A DNA stretch of 64,000 nt, from the NCBI GenBank assembly GCA_008360975.2, contig CM039179.1, positions 56,272,666-56,336,665 of the forward strand, written 5' to 3'. Source of the DNA: Lichenostomus cassidix. Lineage: Eukaryota; Chordata; Aves; Passeriformes; Meliphagidae. The position numbers and the translations under genes are program-made. Within the stretch, counting starts at the first letter, position 1; each line of letters begins with the position of its first letter. Under the pieces are notes generated by a model that saw only the letters and a list, made by a program, of their open reading frames with translations, was not told where the DNA came from and made no database searches. Positions 1-11,200 of the stretch are shown one piece after another.

Positions 1-1737
1 CAGATTTTAAATCTTCTTTTAATTCCTTTTTTAAGCTTTTTCTTGGTTCTGACAATAGCAAAGTTTTAGTTTTGTATTGATTATAGGGAAATAAGGGAGT
101 CCATAAGAAATTTTACATTCCTGGACAGACTGACTTTTAACAGATTCCGTATTTATTTCTTTTTAAGAATGTAAATGATGAAAAGAAGAATGCCACAATA
201 ATTTCATTCCCACAAGATATAACCATGTATCTTTTCTCTCCTGTCTGCAGCTGTAGGATGATATTTAAATGTTCTACCTGTGATATTCTTTTAGTCTAAT
301 AGCTGTTGTTAAAAAAGAGACATGCCTGATATTTATGCATACCGATAAGCATTAGTGTTTGAAAGGAAAATAATAATGTATTAGAACCATTTGGATACCT
401 TAGTGGGATCATGTATTTCTCTTCTTTTCTTGTGAAGTGGAAGTTCAGTGGTTTTTCTTAACGCCAAGGGCAGAAAGATGTTACTGTCTGTGGGGTTGAG
501 CAAACATGCCTAGAGAGCAGATAAATCCAGGGAGGAGTAAATCAACTTAGTGACAAAGAAGAAATGAGAGCAGAGAGAAGTGTGTCTCTTAACCTCACAG
601 CATGGGAAAGGCATCTGTCTGAAGGACACAACAAAAATTAGTAGCATAAAATCATAGGGATGAGTAAATTATTGCTTAGTGCTACAAGGTCTCATATAAC
701 GTCACATTTTTAATTTGACAACTGAGTTATAATTTACAGCAGGAATGAATTTGCCGATGGCAGATTTGGCTTGGGACGAGGGAGTGCTTACTATCTCACT
801 GCAAAATATCAAACCATCTGTTTTATATAGAGGCACAGATTGAGAAAAATGGAGAGTTAGCAATGTGAGAGAATATTCCTTATTCTCATATTTTGAATCA
901 GAATTCTGTTAGTGCTGTACATCTGAGAGTACCTACACAAACAAATATATATAACATATATATAAATATGCCATGACTTTACATTTCTTCCCTGACAGTC
1001 TCTGTCTCACTCACAAGTGCATATACACACTCAAACACCTGAAAATTAAGTCTACATGCACTCATTTTCATATCACGCAGAAATAGACGACATTCCATCT
1101 CTGAGCTTAAGGCAGGCACCAGGATCAGATGGATTTTCAGCCAAATATTACAAAATATTTGAAGATATTTTAATCCCACCTTACTGAGTACTTACAACCA
1201 TGACTCAAGAATGAAGCTTTTCCAAACTGAACAATATTTGCTGTTATTTCTTTATTAATACAGAAATAGCAATTTCTCGTATATGGTTCATAAATACCCT
1301 GTTACTGACTGAGATTTTAGAATTCTTTGAGAAAAAAAACATTGAAAGCTTTGGGTCTTAATGAAAACCATGAATTTCACCTCAGGAGGTTGCCCCAACA
1401 AGCAAAATGCAAAGTACCAGATTAGAGAAAGTTGTTTAATTTATCCATATCAAGGTGACTTACAGGTGACACACTGCCAGACATATTCATAGGCTGGTAG
1501 AGGTAGTAAATTTTTGCAAGGTTTTATGTTGCCAGACATACAAGTAGGTGAAAAAACATTGGGATTTTTTTTACTTGGTGATCCTCACTTACATGGAGTA
1601 AAATTATGCTTGCACTTGTGAATAGGAAAGCTAAACTCAAAGCCATCTCTGATGAATAAAGTAAAACATAATCAGAAATCTCCAGTTCTTGGACCACTTG
1701 ACAGATTAATAGAAGAAAAATGAATTTGTCCATGTTC
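1..1737. other. A+T-rich non-coding DNA, no gene seen
   Basis: No convincing exon, RNA gene or recognisable repeat was found. Stop codons are frequent in all frames, and the few short open frames lack splice context or protein hallmarks. Some of this could be regulatory, but one sequence alone does not show it. Confidence 0.6.
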
Positions 1738-1806
1738 ACTGCAGGAAGTTTGGATGAGACGACCTTTAAAGGTCCCTTCCAACCCAAACTATTTTCTGAT
1801 TCTATA
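1738..1806 (+). mobile_element. CR1 LINE, 3' tail fragment
   Basis: The segment reads as the 3' untranslated end of an avian CR1 retrotransposon in sense orientation. It contains gacctttaaaggtccc followed by ttccaacccaaactatt and a decayed copy of the terminal direct repeat (ctgattctata). CR1 elements are typically cut short at the 5' end, and only about 70 bp of this copy remain. No coding sequence is present. Confidence 0.75.
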
Positions 1807-3190
1807 ATTAAGGATGTCAGGAATTATTTGTATTTGGCTAGTTTGTAGAAATGCCAGAGAGAACTGCAGTCTAACAAATTGAGGTGCACAGGTATATGTA
1901 TATATGTGTACCTCTGAAACTTGCAATCTGACTAGAGAAGGCAAACAAGGAAATACAGGCACAGAAAGACTCAGTGACTGGTCTGAAGTTATATTTTGTG
2001 TCTTGGGATAGCTGGTTCAGGTAACACAACATCAGTAACCAATTTATATAGCCTAAAAATACTCATGAATCACCAGAGATGTAAAGCCTTTGTCCAGTAC
2101 TGCTAAAATTTTTTAATTATAAAGGGGCAGATATTCATAGCTCTCAATGGGGGAAAGTTTCTTTCAGAAAGTTTCTGGTCCCAGCATGGTCTCCCAGTTT
2201 GTGTACCAAGATCATGCCCTTCCCCACAGCTGATGGCCCTTTGCCCTCTCCTCCTCGCCCCCTTTGTTGTGTCTGCCTTCCCTCTGCATGCACCTGACCA
2301 GCAGGATGCCTTTCAAGGAGACTAATCATGTGAGGCAGGAGAGGGTGTGCAAGGATGGTGAGGGACAGGCAAAGAGGAGGGTGCAGGCAGCCTTGTCCCA
2401 TGCTCATTGCACACATTTCCATCTGTAGTGGTCCTGATCTTTTTTTTAATGAGCAAAGGTTTAGAGGGGTAGAAGGGAGAACCAGGTGCACTGGCAGAGT
2501 CTGACTAAGCTGTCTATGAGGTGGTGTATATTGTACTAGACTCTCATTTACCCGGAACTTAATGAAAGATTTTCCTTCCTGAACCACAACATTATCCAAG
2601 CTTCCTTTGATTTGGTGTTACTCTTCTCTACTCTGTAGGCAAAATTGTGTCAGAAAAACACAGTGTGGCACAGAGCTTGTCAATATTTGTCACAGAATGA
2701 GATTCAGGAAGCCTATTTTCCCCAGAGGCAAAGATTTCTGTCTGTGAGTAATTATGGCCTCTTAACATGTTCTGTCTTTTCCTAAGGTATTTTTGGAAGC
2801 ATATGTTCCATCTTTTCACTGCTCTCAGAGCATACTTGTGCCAAGGCTTAAAACTCCAATCAGATAATCCTGAGAAAACCAGAGTAAAATAAGATTTTCA
2901 AAAGAAAATCTGCAAGGCAAGTTTGAATTTTGGAATAAGAAAAGTTGAAACCACCAGTTTGACCCTGGTTTACCTTGTACCAACTGGCACTGAATTGAAA
3001 GAGACCAAATAATGCTCTGGAAAAGAAATTTCAAACACATTTGTTTTAAAACAGCAGCATAAGGTGAATCCCAAATATTTTAACTGTCTCTAAATGAAAT
3101 TTACAGATTTTTTAATCTCCTGTATTTGCAGAATCCAGGTTTCACAAAACAAATTGTCACTGGTTTATGTTTATATAAAACATTGTTAAT
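1807..3190. other. Unique non-coding DNA including a GC-richer patch
   Basis: No recognised element. From about 2150 to 2600 the base composition is richer in G+C, which leaves a 151-codon frame open on the minus strand. That frame shows no signal peptide, membrane segment, domain or splice context, and the composition explains its openness. Confidence 0.5.
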
Positions 3191-3209
3191 CTCTCTCTCT
3201 CTCTCTCTC
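3191..3209. repeat. (CT)n microsatellite
   Basis: An uninterrupted run of about nine CT dinucleotides. It explains the Arg-Glu repeats read on the opposite strand. Confidence 0.95.
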
Positions 3210-4442
3210 ATACCTCTTATAAGATCTTAAGATGCCATTTAAGAGTCCAGATGTCTGGAATAATTTACTACTTATCATTTTGACCAGTGCTCTCAAAGAT
3301 GGCTCTGGGAAATCCAGGTTTGCCAACATTGGCATTGCCCCCAGTTGTCCTCCCAGCTGCCCTCTGCCCTGGCACACCATTACAGATTCTGATCCAGGGT
3401 TGGAGCTTGATCATCAGTGAAAATGGGTTTGCTTTAACATGCCCCTCAGCAAACAGAGGCTTAGGCATGGGTAGCTGTGGATGCCGGGTGGAAATCTCTG
3501 TAAGAAACATGGATGAGCTGCAGTGAGTGCTTATCTGACAGAACCCTGAGAGTTAAGCCGCATATCTTTACTACCAACAATTTTCACAGGAGAAAAACAT
3601 GAAGATCCAAATGCTTGGTAAGAAAAAAAATAGTTTCTGAATCCTTTAAAGGCAAAGATGAGATTGATTTTGCTTTGTTTACCAGTAAGGAAGCAAATTC
3701 TGCTGGAGAGGGAGTTAAAATGAGTCATTTCTCCTCTGCTTTGCTCTGTTCTCTTCACTGACAGACACTTGCAATAAGACAGTGTTGTCTGTTTTTGAAA
3801 CTTATACACAGGGAAGTGGGGAATTAGCAGAAAAACACAGTAAAGATTCTGACAGCTCAGTCTTTTTGAATTCATTCAGATAGTTTAGGCTTTTCTTTCA
3901 AGAGTTATTTTCAAATAATGTTGAAACAACATAAAATTGCTTCACCCTTGGAGAGCCCCTAGGTCATACATTTTGTTTCAGGCAAAAATCTCAACCATTA
4001 CTTCTTTATGTATCATGAGTGGTCCAGAAAGAGCATTGTCATTGACTGCAGTTGGGAATAATGATTTTAGCATAGGGCAGGAGTATTCTCACACTGAAAT
4101 GTAGAGTAATCTTTAATTTATTATCTCTGGTCTCAAAAACATTTGAAGCACGGTATCTCTGAGCTTTCAGGTGTTTCATGTATTAAGTTAGATTCAGAAG
4201 AGATTTAAAACCTGTTGTAATTTAGGAAAAGCAAAGCTTCTTGCTCTTTAGTCAAGTCCACACACCTTGGAAATGAATGCAGTTGATTCTAGTTTAGCCC
4301 AAGCAAATACTGCAATAGGTCACTTTTTGAATTTCAGTTTCCCTGCTTACTTTTGGGGCAATTAAAGCAGCTGTTTTCAGAGCTGTTTGAGTAGCAGTTG
4401 TTATCTCTTTAAATAAACTGCCTATGATGTACATAGATTGCT
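3210..4442. other. Unique non-coding DNA
   Basis: The patch at 3225-3530 is G+C richer and open in several frames on both strands at once, as expected from composition and not from coding selection. No known repeat was recognised in it. The rest is ordinary A+T-rich sequence. Confidence 0.5.
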
Positions 4443-4502
4443 ATCAGGTCTCAGCAGATATTATAATATCAGAAGATATTATTATGATAAATGAGACCTG
4501 AT
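4443..4502. repeat. Imperfect palindrome / hairpin, MITE-like
   Basis: An 11-bp perfect inverted repeat, atcaggtctca at 4443-4453 and tgagacctgat at 4492-4502, encloses a 38-bp A+T-rich centre that is itself partly palindromic (atattataatat). The single strand would fold into a long hairpin. Similar short palindromes can be the ends of miniature DNA transposons, but no target duplication is clear. Confidence 0.55.
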
Positions 4503-4609
4503 TACATTGCTTTTCAATGGCATTAATTTACATGTCTGTAGAAGTCTGTTGGGATTGGCTTTTATAGCTACTGTAATTTGTAGGCTTTTGACATTGCTTT
4601 GGGATAACT

Positions 4610-4775
4610 TGTCTAATTGGCTTTTTCCTCTCATCAGAATGGAGGATGTTTTGAAGCTGACATCACTGTGGACATTATGCTGTGAGGGGTTTCTTTGGAT
4701 TGTTATATGAAGGATTTTTGCCTCTTGTTAGTCTTTTGTACTTGTCATTGAAACTTTTCTCTGAGCTGCAAAAGC
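4610..4775 (+). repeat. Diverged direct duplication, copy 1
   Basis: This segment aligns by eye, with few gaps, to 5435-5592 in the same orientation. Shared landmarks in order are a pyrimidine tract ending in cag, a gaagctga block, tcactgtgga followed by att, tttctttg, a ttttgc block, and tgttagt. The pyrimidine tract plus AG resembles a splice acceptor. In one frame the two copies share E-A-[D/E]-x-T-V-D-I, but this copy then runs quickly into a stop. It may be an old local duplication or two copies of an unrecognised interspersed repeat. Confidence 0.5.
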
Positions 4776-5434
4776 CTTTTTCTTTACACAGTAAGAATAT
4801 GATCGAAAAATGGAAAATGTGTCAAATAAAAATTCATGAAAGGGCCACCTATACAGCGATCAGCTGGGGGGAAGGATTGCGTCCCCTCATAATTCCAATG
4901 CAGATCATTCTAAAAAGATACAACAACTATAAAAAAGTGTGATAAAAGAACAAAGTGCTCAATAATATCTTATGAATGCATTTTATTTTCTAATGGCAAT
5001 TTGTTTTTGAAAACTAACTTGTGGCTCATCCAAGTTTACAATAGTGATATAGGATGAGCTGAGGAGTTTCTGAGTAGTTAGAAAACTAACCAACCAGTGA
5101 GCCTAATCTCATATTTCTTGTGTGCTGAAGATTTCCACTGACTTTATGAGGAAAATACTTGAAAAAAAAATCAGATCAGAAGTCCAGGGATAACACTAAC
5201 TTTTCCCAAATGGAAATGAAAATTGGGGGAAAAAAAAAAAGATACCATAGTAACCCTGCAGAGTAATTTAAAGAAGGCAGGTGGTGTATTTATTTAAGGA
5301 AGCTTATTTAATAATGTGCAACTCATTAGGGGTTATACAGCTGCTTTTCTGTTTGAGTCTGAGGAGCAAATAACTTGTTTTAGAAACACTGGGATGGCAA
5401 TCCTAATTTCTTGTGCACTCCCTTTAAAAAGGCT

Positions 5435-5592
5435 GTTATTGGGAGTTTTCCTTCCTCCTGCAGGGACTGCCTCTTTGGAAGCTGAGTTCACTGTGGATAT
5501 TGTAGCTAGGCTTTCTTTGACAAGACTGACATTTTGCTCCTGTTAGTTTCTTTACATTTGTGATTTAGACTTTCTTTTTCCTCTGCAATTTC
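5435..5592 (+). repeat. Diverged direct duplication, copy 2
   Basis: Partner of 4610-4775, displaced by about 820 bp. It too begins with a pyrimidine tract ending in ctgcag. The frame containing EAEFTVDI lies inside an open frame (5316-5546) that ends soon after in TAG. Similarity fades on both sides. No known family was recognised. Confidence 0.5.
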
Positions 5593-7086
5593 TGTGCAGC
5601 AATTGCCTTTAATGATGATTCTTTTGCCCCCTTTCCTGACTGATAGAAGTATTAGCTATTTGATTTACTACAGGAAATAAAACCTAGTCCTTGCCTTGGC
5701 CCAAAATCTTATTTATTTTCTTCTTTATCATAAATGTAATCAATAGAACATTGTTAAAACGGCATCAAGCTATAAGTATTTACTAGGTCCTACTGGATAA
5801 AATTCCTTTTTTGTCTGTTCATGTGTAGATCTGTTGTCCTTGCATTGCCACACAGATAAAAATGAAGGTAGTATTTGGTCCAAAGACAATAGGAAATGGC
5901 AAAGGATTGCCTGCAGTAGTGAATATTGATTTAGCAAGATCAGTCACTAGAAAGCCAATGACTATAGTATACTAAGAATGCCTTTCATAATACATTTTCT
6001 TCTGTTGTCTGATTTGTGTTAGTACCAGATGGATTTTATATAACTACAGGGAACTCAGTCATTTCAAATCAGCCCCTGAGAAGGGAGCTCCTTGCTCTCA
6101 CAAAATTTAAACATGGCTAGCATTTCAGGGAAAAGAAAAGGAACCACTTAAGTTTAGATGTACAGGTGACTTGGGTGCCTTCTTTTCCAGGATATTTATT
6201 TCTACAGATGAATATGAATGTGTATCATGTGTCCTAATAATAGAGACAACTTATTGGCTCTAATCATATTGAATGTCTTCAAAGAAAATGCTTATTTTCA
6301 CATTTTTTCTTTTATTAATTCCAACCCAGAGGGAATGTTTTTTTTCAGTTATCCAAGGGCCACGTACTAGAAAGTACATGATATAATTTGATATAATTTT
6401 TTACAGAATCAAAGCATCTGAATCCAGAATTTATGCATTCTTATTTGACATCTTCTAAATGAATTTCTAGTTTACCAAAGAGGTCATGAAGCAAAACATG
6501 AGAGTTACACGCATTATGTTCTTCATGTGAAATATGTGCTATATAATTCAATTAACATCAATTTATTGAGTCCTTTTACTGTAATGAAAGATTATTTGAA
6601 CTCTTGTAATCTAAATTAAGCTGTAATTGAAAAAAACATAATGTAGTAAGGGTATTTTCAGAACACTTGTGCATATCTTGTGTCAAATTGGTGTTTTGGC
6701 TGCTCCTACGCTGCTTTGTAAACTGAACTGCACCATGGATCCAAAGGTGGAATATTAGAGCTACTCTAATATTCTTTACAGTATTTATGGGGCTGGTTAT
6801 GAACTGTTGGCAAATATTCCCAACAAAAGAATATCCATAGTAGACCAGAAAGTAGAATTTTTCTCAAGGTCTACTTAAATCTATACCTAAGTCCCTTGCT
6901 GAGTACCAGCCTCCCATTTTTACCTAGTTGAAATATAGTTAGATAGCTTCAATAATGGTGATCTGTTGGGCAGCATGAACTTCTGGTCATATATCAGCCC
7001 ATCCTGGGAATCAGGAAGCACTCTTAGGGAAACACTCCTAGGAGCAGTCTTGGTACAAGACTGATTCGTCATTATAATGAGAATAC
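5593..7086. other. A+T-rich non-coding DNA
   Basis: No recognisable gene, RNA or transposon. Short open frames occur at the rate expected by chance. Confidence 0.55.
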
Positions 7087-7133
7087 AATAATAAGAATAA
7101 TACAATAATAAGAATAATACATAATAAGAATAC
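7087..7133. repeat. 17-bp tandem repeat, about 2.8 copies
   Basis: The unit aataataagaataatac occurs at 7087-7103 and 7104-7120, followed by a shortened third copy to 7133. This is a small A+T-rich minisatellite. Confidence 0.9.
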
Positions 7134-7662
7134 AAGCACCTGATACAGAACATCAATTAAAAGTAATTACTCAAAATAATGACTTGGGAAAAAAGTTTAT
7201 ATTCCCAACTCTTCAGATTAGAAGATCTATATTGATCCTCTCTATCTCCTCATAATGAGGTCAGAAAAAACCCTAAAAAAATACCCAACCCTCAGTGAAA
7301 ATAAATTAAATTAATTCCTTTTTGGTATCTTTTTTTTCCCCAATACCAATACCCAGAATTGCTTTGCTCTTTTTCACCTCCATCCATTCTCTCGCAGTGG
7401 TGTTGCTGAGAGGAGAGTCTGCAAAAAGCAGTTTTTCCCAAATAGGCATCACCAGTTAAAAAAAAAAATTACACTGGACCAAACCTGCTTTCAATTTTGG
7501 TTTTCTGAGAATTTCATTCTAAAGTGTACTCTTTTCACTGCCTGAACACAGTCCATAATGTCATGTTTATTTTCTTTTAAAAAAGCTGGATTGGCTGAGT
7601 AGTCAAAGCATCCAAAAGAGATAATTTAGTCTGGGGAGCCAAATCATACAGACTGTGTTTAT

Positions 7663-7929
7663 TTAGCCACTCCAGCGAACAGAAAATGGCTTCCAGGAGG
7701 TAGGCTTTTCTGAAACAGCACAATTAGTGCATGAAAACTTGGCCTTGAACCATATCTCAGGGTTAGAAGTAGTATTAGCTGCTAAGTATTTATCTGTACT
7801 CTGGCCATTTGGAATAGGAGGATAATATGCCAGCTGGGTCTCCACTTGCCTATTCCCTTTCTGTAACAAGGTTGTAGCAGCTAAACAAAGTAACAGTACA
7901 GTTAGCAAGGAGTCAGAAGCTCGGGCCAT
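7663..7929 (-). CDS. Small signal-peptide-like ORF, 88 codons, unrecognised
   Basis: This minus-strand frame opens with Met, a short polar stretch and a hydrophobic core rich in Leu, followed by a small-residue region, as in a secretory signal peptide. The remaining 60 or so residues are polar and contain two cysteines spaced C-x-x-C and one N-glycosylation-type Asn-Thr-Thr site. A TATA-like sequence (ctataaatt on the minus strand, near 7951-7960) lies about 25 bp upstream of the ATG, and the TAA stop overlaps an AATAAA signal at 7658-7663. The compact arrangement could be a tiny secreted-peptide gene, a remnant of a retroviral envelope start with flanking control sequence, or chance. I recognise no homologue. 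With over a hundred small frames in the window, one resembling a signal peptide is not surprising. Confidence 0.2.
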   Translation of the reverse strand: MARASDSLLTVLLLCLAATTLLQKGNRQVETQLAYYPPIPNGQSTDKYLAANTTSNPEIWFKAKFSCTNCAVSEKPTSWKPFSVRWSG

Positions 7930-8251
7930 TTTAGTGAATGAGCTGATGCCTAATTTATAGAAGGGATGATGTATCAGCCATCAAAATCACTTGAAGGAAG
8001 TCTGTATTTACGAAAAGAATGGAGGAAGGAGAATACAATCCCATATGGGCACAGTGATGTACAGCCAACCTATAAATTATTTGAGACTTTGCCTTAAACA
8101 AGCACTGCCCACCTGACTGTCAGTCCACACCTACCTCAGGCATCAACATGAATTCTGACCAGTGTGGAGAGTTAATAATGGACATTTAAAAAGCCTAACT
8201 AACTTTAGTGGAAGTTGGTTACATGCAGGATTCAATACAGTTAGTGGCCTT

Positions 8252-8268
8252 TTAGGCCACGAAGACAA
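8252..8268. repeat. Short perfect hairpin
   Basis: gtggcct and aggccac flank a 3-nt loop. The stem is too short, and the context too unlike a tRNA or terminator, to assign a function. Confidence 0.5.
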
Positions 8269-11200
8269 GGTTTGATTCTGGTTTATAGCCTCACACAAGT
8301 GTCTCCAATACTGTAGGGCACCCCAGATGCCTAAGCCTGGTCAAGGAAAACAGATGTACGTCCAAAAAAACCCTCAAATCTAACCTATTTCCCTATGCTT
8401 GATTTATGGTCAAAACTCTCAGTAGAAATGATCAGGCTTTCAGGTGTTGACTAGCCAACTGTGAAGATATTGTGAAAATATAAAGTACTATGGTGAGTTT
8501 TTTGAGAAGAAGTCTCCATAAAAGCATCTGGATTAATTACTAAAGGGAATTCGAGTTACTTTAGTTAAATGTCAACTATACCTTCTTTATTTTATTAATT
8601 TTGGAAGCAAGATAGAGCCCTCAAACTACTAATAAAAATACTGATGTTCTATAAATTCAACCCTTCTGGAAGCCATCACTCAAAGACACTAATTTTTAAA
8701 AAAGAAACTTAAATACTGCTGTCTCTTAATATGGTCTTAGGCTCCATTTTAAAGATTTTTTCTTTGTTGAATGCTATGAAACATTTTACAAAAATCAGAC
8801 TCTAAAGAGCAAAATTCCGCTGTCTTACCCCATTTACCTAAATAACGTGTTCATTTCTTCTCCTGTTCCTACCTCCTTGCAATCTGTCCTTCAAGCACAA
8901 TCTTTGCTTTAATGAGGTGCAAATTTTAATGTCTAGTGGGACAACTTAAATGCTAATATTATTAAGCATGGGCAATTTTTCCTTCTTTCCATTCAGCCTC
9001 CCCCGCAAGGATATTAAACATGAAAAACTATGTTAATGTATTGTAAAGTAGTATAGCTTTGCTGGGAAAGCTGTGAATAGCAAAGTGTCTATTTTCTGTA
9101 CCAACACTAAGTCAACTATACTGCAAATCCTGTCTGTTTTATAACAACATAAACATACATATGTTTTCCATACAAAATAATTTTTTTTCATAGCAAAACA
9201 AAATAAAAATATAAATGGCATAAACCCATAAAACACCATAATCACTTCTGGAAAATTGTAGCTGTCCTTTGTTAGGCTTCTAAAGACTGAAGCTCTCTCA
9301 TTTCCTAAGGGCATGGTCACTACTGAAGTCTCCAGTAACAACAAAAAGATCTGAATAATGATAAGGGCTGGTTGAAATGCTTTCTGGATTACCACCAACA
9401 TCCCTACTGGAATACTGAATTAATTCTGTCTGAAATTTATAACAAAACAAAGCAAAGCAAAACAAAACAACACAAGAAAATAACACAAAAAAAAAGGTTC
9501 CATTTTCTGAAAAAAAAGAGAGAAGTATTCTATCCCAACTGTCATGTCTAGAGTAAAAATATTCCAATGAAAAAACTAAATGTGGGGTTTTTTTTCCCCA
9601 ATGAAATATGCTACTCATGCCTCATGGAAGCTTTACTTCAGCAGCATTATTCTGGTTTTCTGCTTTGTGGGAAAAAATATCTAGTCAGATTGTGTTACAG
9701 TATTAACTATTCTGAAATCTGCACCTCTATCATCAAAACTATATAAAGAAATCTACCTAGACATTATAGTCTATAAAGATACAGAGGCTGTAGAATATGC
9801 ATATTACGGTGTTTCATGATGAAATTTTGAATAAAAATACTGATGTGTTGATGATAAATGTCCATGTTTTGAGGGATAAATGATGATAAATATTGTTTTA
9901 AAAAAATAATGTCATGAAGCACATTTTTGTTCATAAAAAAGACATAATGGCTTTAAACATGTGTCTTCCTTTGTCTTTTCAGAATTTGAATGAGGGATTG
10001 GGCACCCCAGTGGGAAAATGGGAATCTCTAATTTCCAAGAAAGAAAGCTTCCATTTCTAGCTCTGTAGAGAAATGTGATAATAAACTTTAAAATCACAGT
10101 GTGTTTGTGTATAAAAACTTGTTACTGATCCAGGACTGATCCTTCTACAGCTTTGGCCTCCAGCCCAATTGCTTCAGAGAAGACATGCCAAATCTGTAAG
10201 GAGGAGGAAACATTTTTATGGCAATTTGATTTAACAACAAGAACAACAACAAAGGAATCCATTCAAAGCAATTTAAGGATTAAAAATGCAAAACTTGGGT
10301 TTGATGAGACATCAGGAGCAGAACAGATGAGGCAGTAAAGATACAGAAGAAATTAATTTATATAATTCAGTTAAATATTTAGTTTTGTAGTGCATATATA
10401 TTTATCTGTATATGAACATGAACATAATCCTTTATCCAAGTTTGTATTGTTTCAAGGCTACACCATTTTAATGCATTCTAAGTTTTATATTTGTTTGAGC
10501 TAGCACTAGCTAGGCATTTAATCACTGGCTTGAATGAATTCATTATGGGCTGATCTAAAATAAAGAATACTCCTTTACAACACCCTGGCTAGAGGTGAAT
10601 TTGCTCTTCCAATGTTACTTTAACTAACTATGATCTAAATCTACTTTAAATTTAGAGAGAAATCTCCGAACTGCAGAATTAACTGTTAAATTGTACCACT
10701 TCTGGATAAAATTAGAGAAAAAAAAAAGATTGCCAAATAAAATAAAGTTTGCATGCTGAGAATTGTATTAAGTAAGTTCTAGGAAATGAAATAAATTCTG
10801 AGACATCAAAAAATTACTTATAATGGACACTTGACTTTATACCCTCTGCTTAAAGAAGATTCCCTAAAACTTAATCTCTAGGAATCCTTAATTGTGAACT
10901 AAGACAGCCCATCAGGATTTCTACAGGTCAGTTTTAGGAAGCAGACCATGCACATAAACCTAATTTTTGTAGAAATGAATAGTTTAATGTGTTACTGCAT
11001 ACTCAGTTGCTGACATAAGCCAGGATGCTGTCAGTGGATTTGACCTGGTTCAGAAAAACTTGGTGCCTGCAGGCACATTTATTGCTACTTTGCACTTGGA
11101 GTGGTTAAGAAATTATTAAGAATGCTTTAAATAAAGAATAATTTTTGCTACATCATCCAAAAGACAAATAACTTTGAATTGCAAAATTAATTTTACAAGT

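Noticed and set aside
2144..2599. Longest ATG frame (151 codons, minus strand)
   Set aside because: No signal, domain, splice context or codon pattern; sits in a G+C-richer patch where stops are rarer.
3287..3526. Coding gene in the GC-richer patch
   Set aside because: Open in three or more frames on both strands, so openness is compositional.
5863..5973. Small frame starting MKVVFGPKTIGNGKG
   Set aside because: Only 36 codons, no promoter or splice signals; chance is sufficient.
8276..8310. tRNA-like SINE (ggtttgattctgg)
   Set aside because: A single T-arm-like box without a matching A box or folding.
9033..9401. 122-codon hydrophobic frame on the minus strand
   Set aside because: Phe/Leu/Ile richness follows from A-rich plus-strand sequence; a second frame is open over the same bases.
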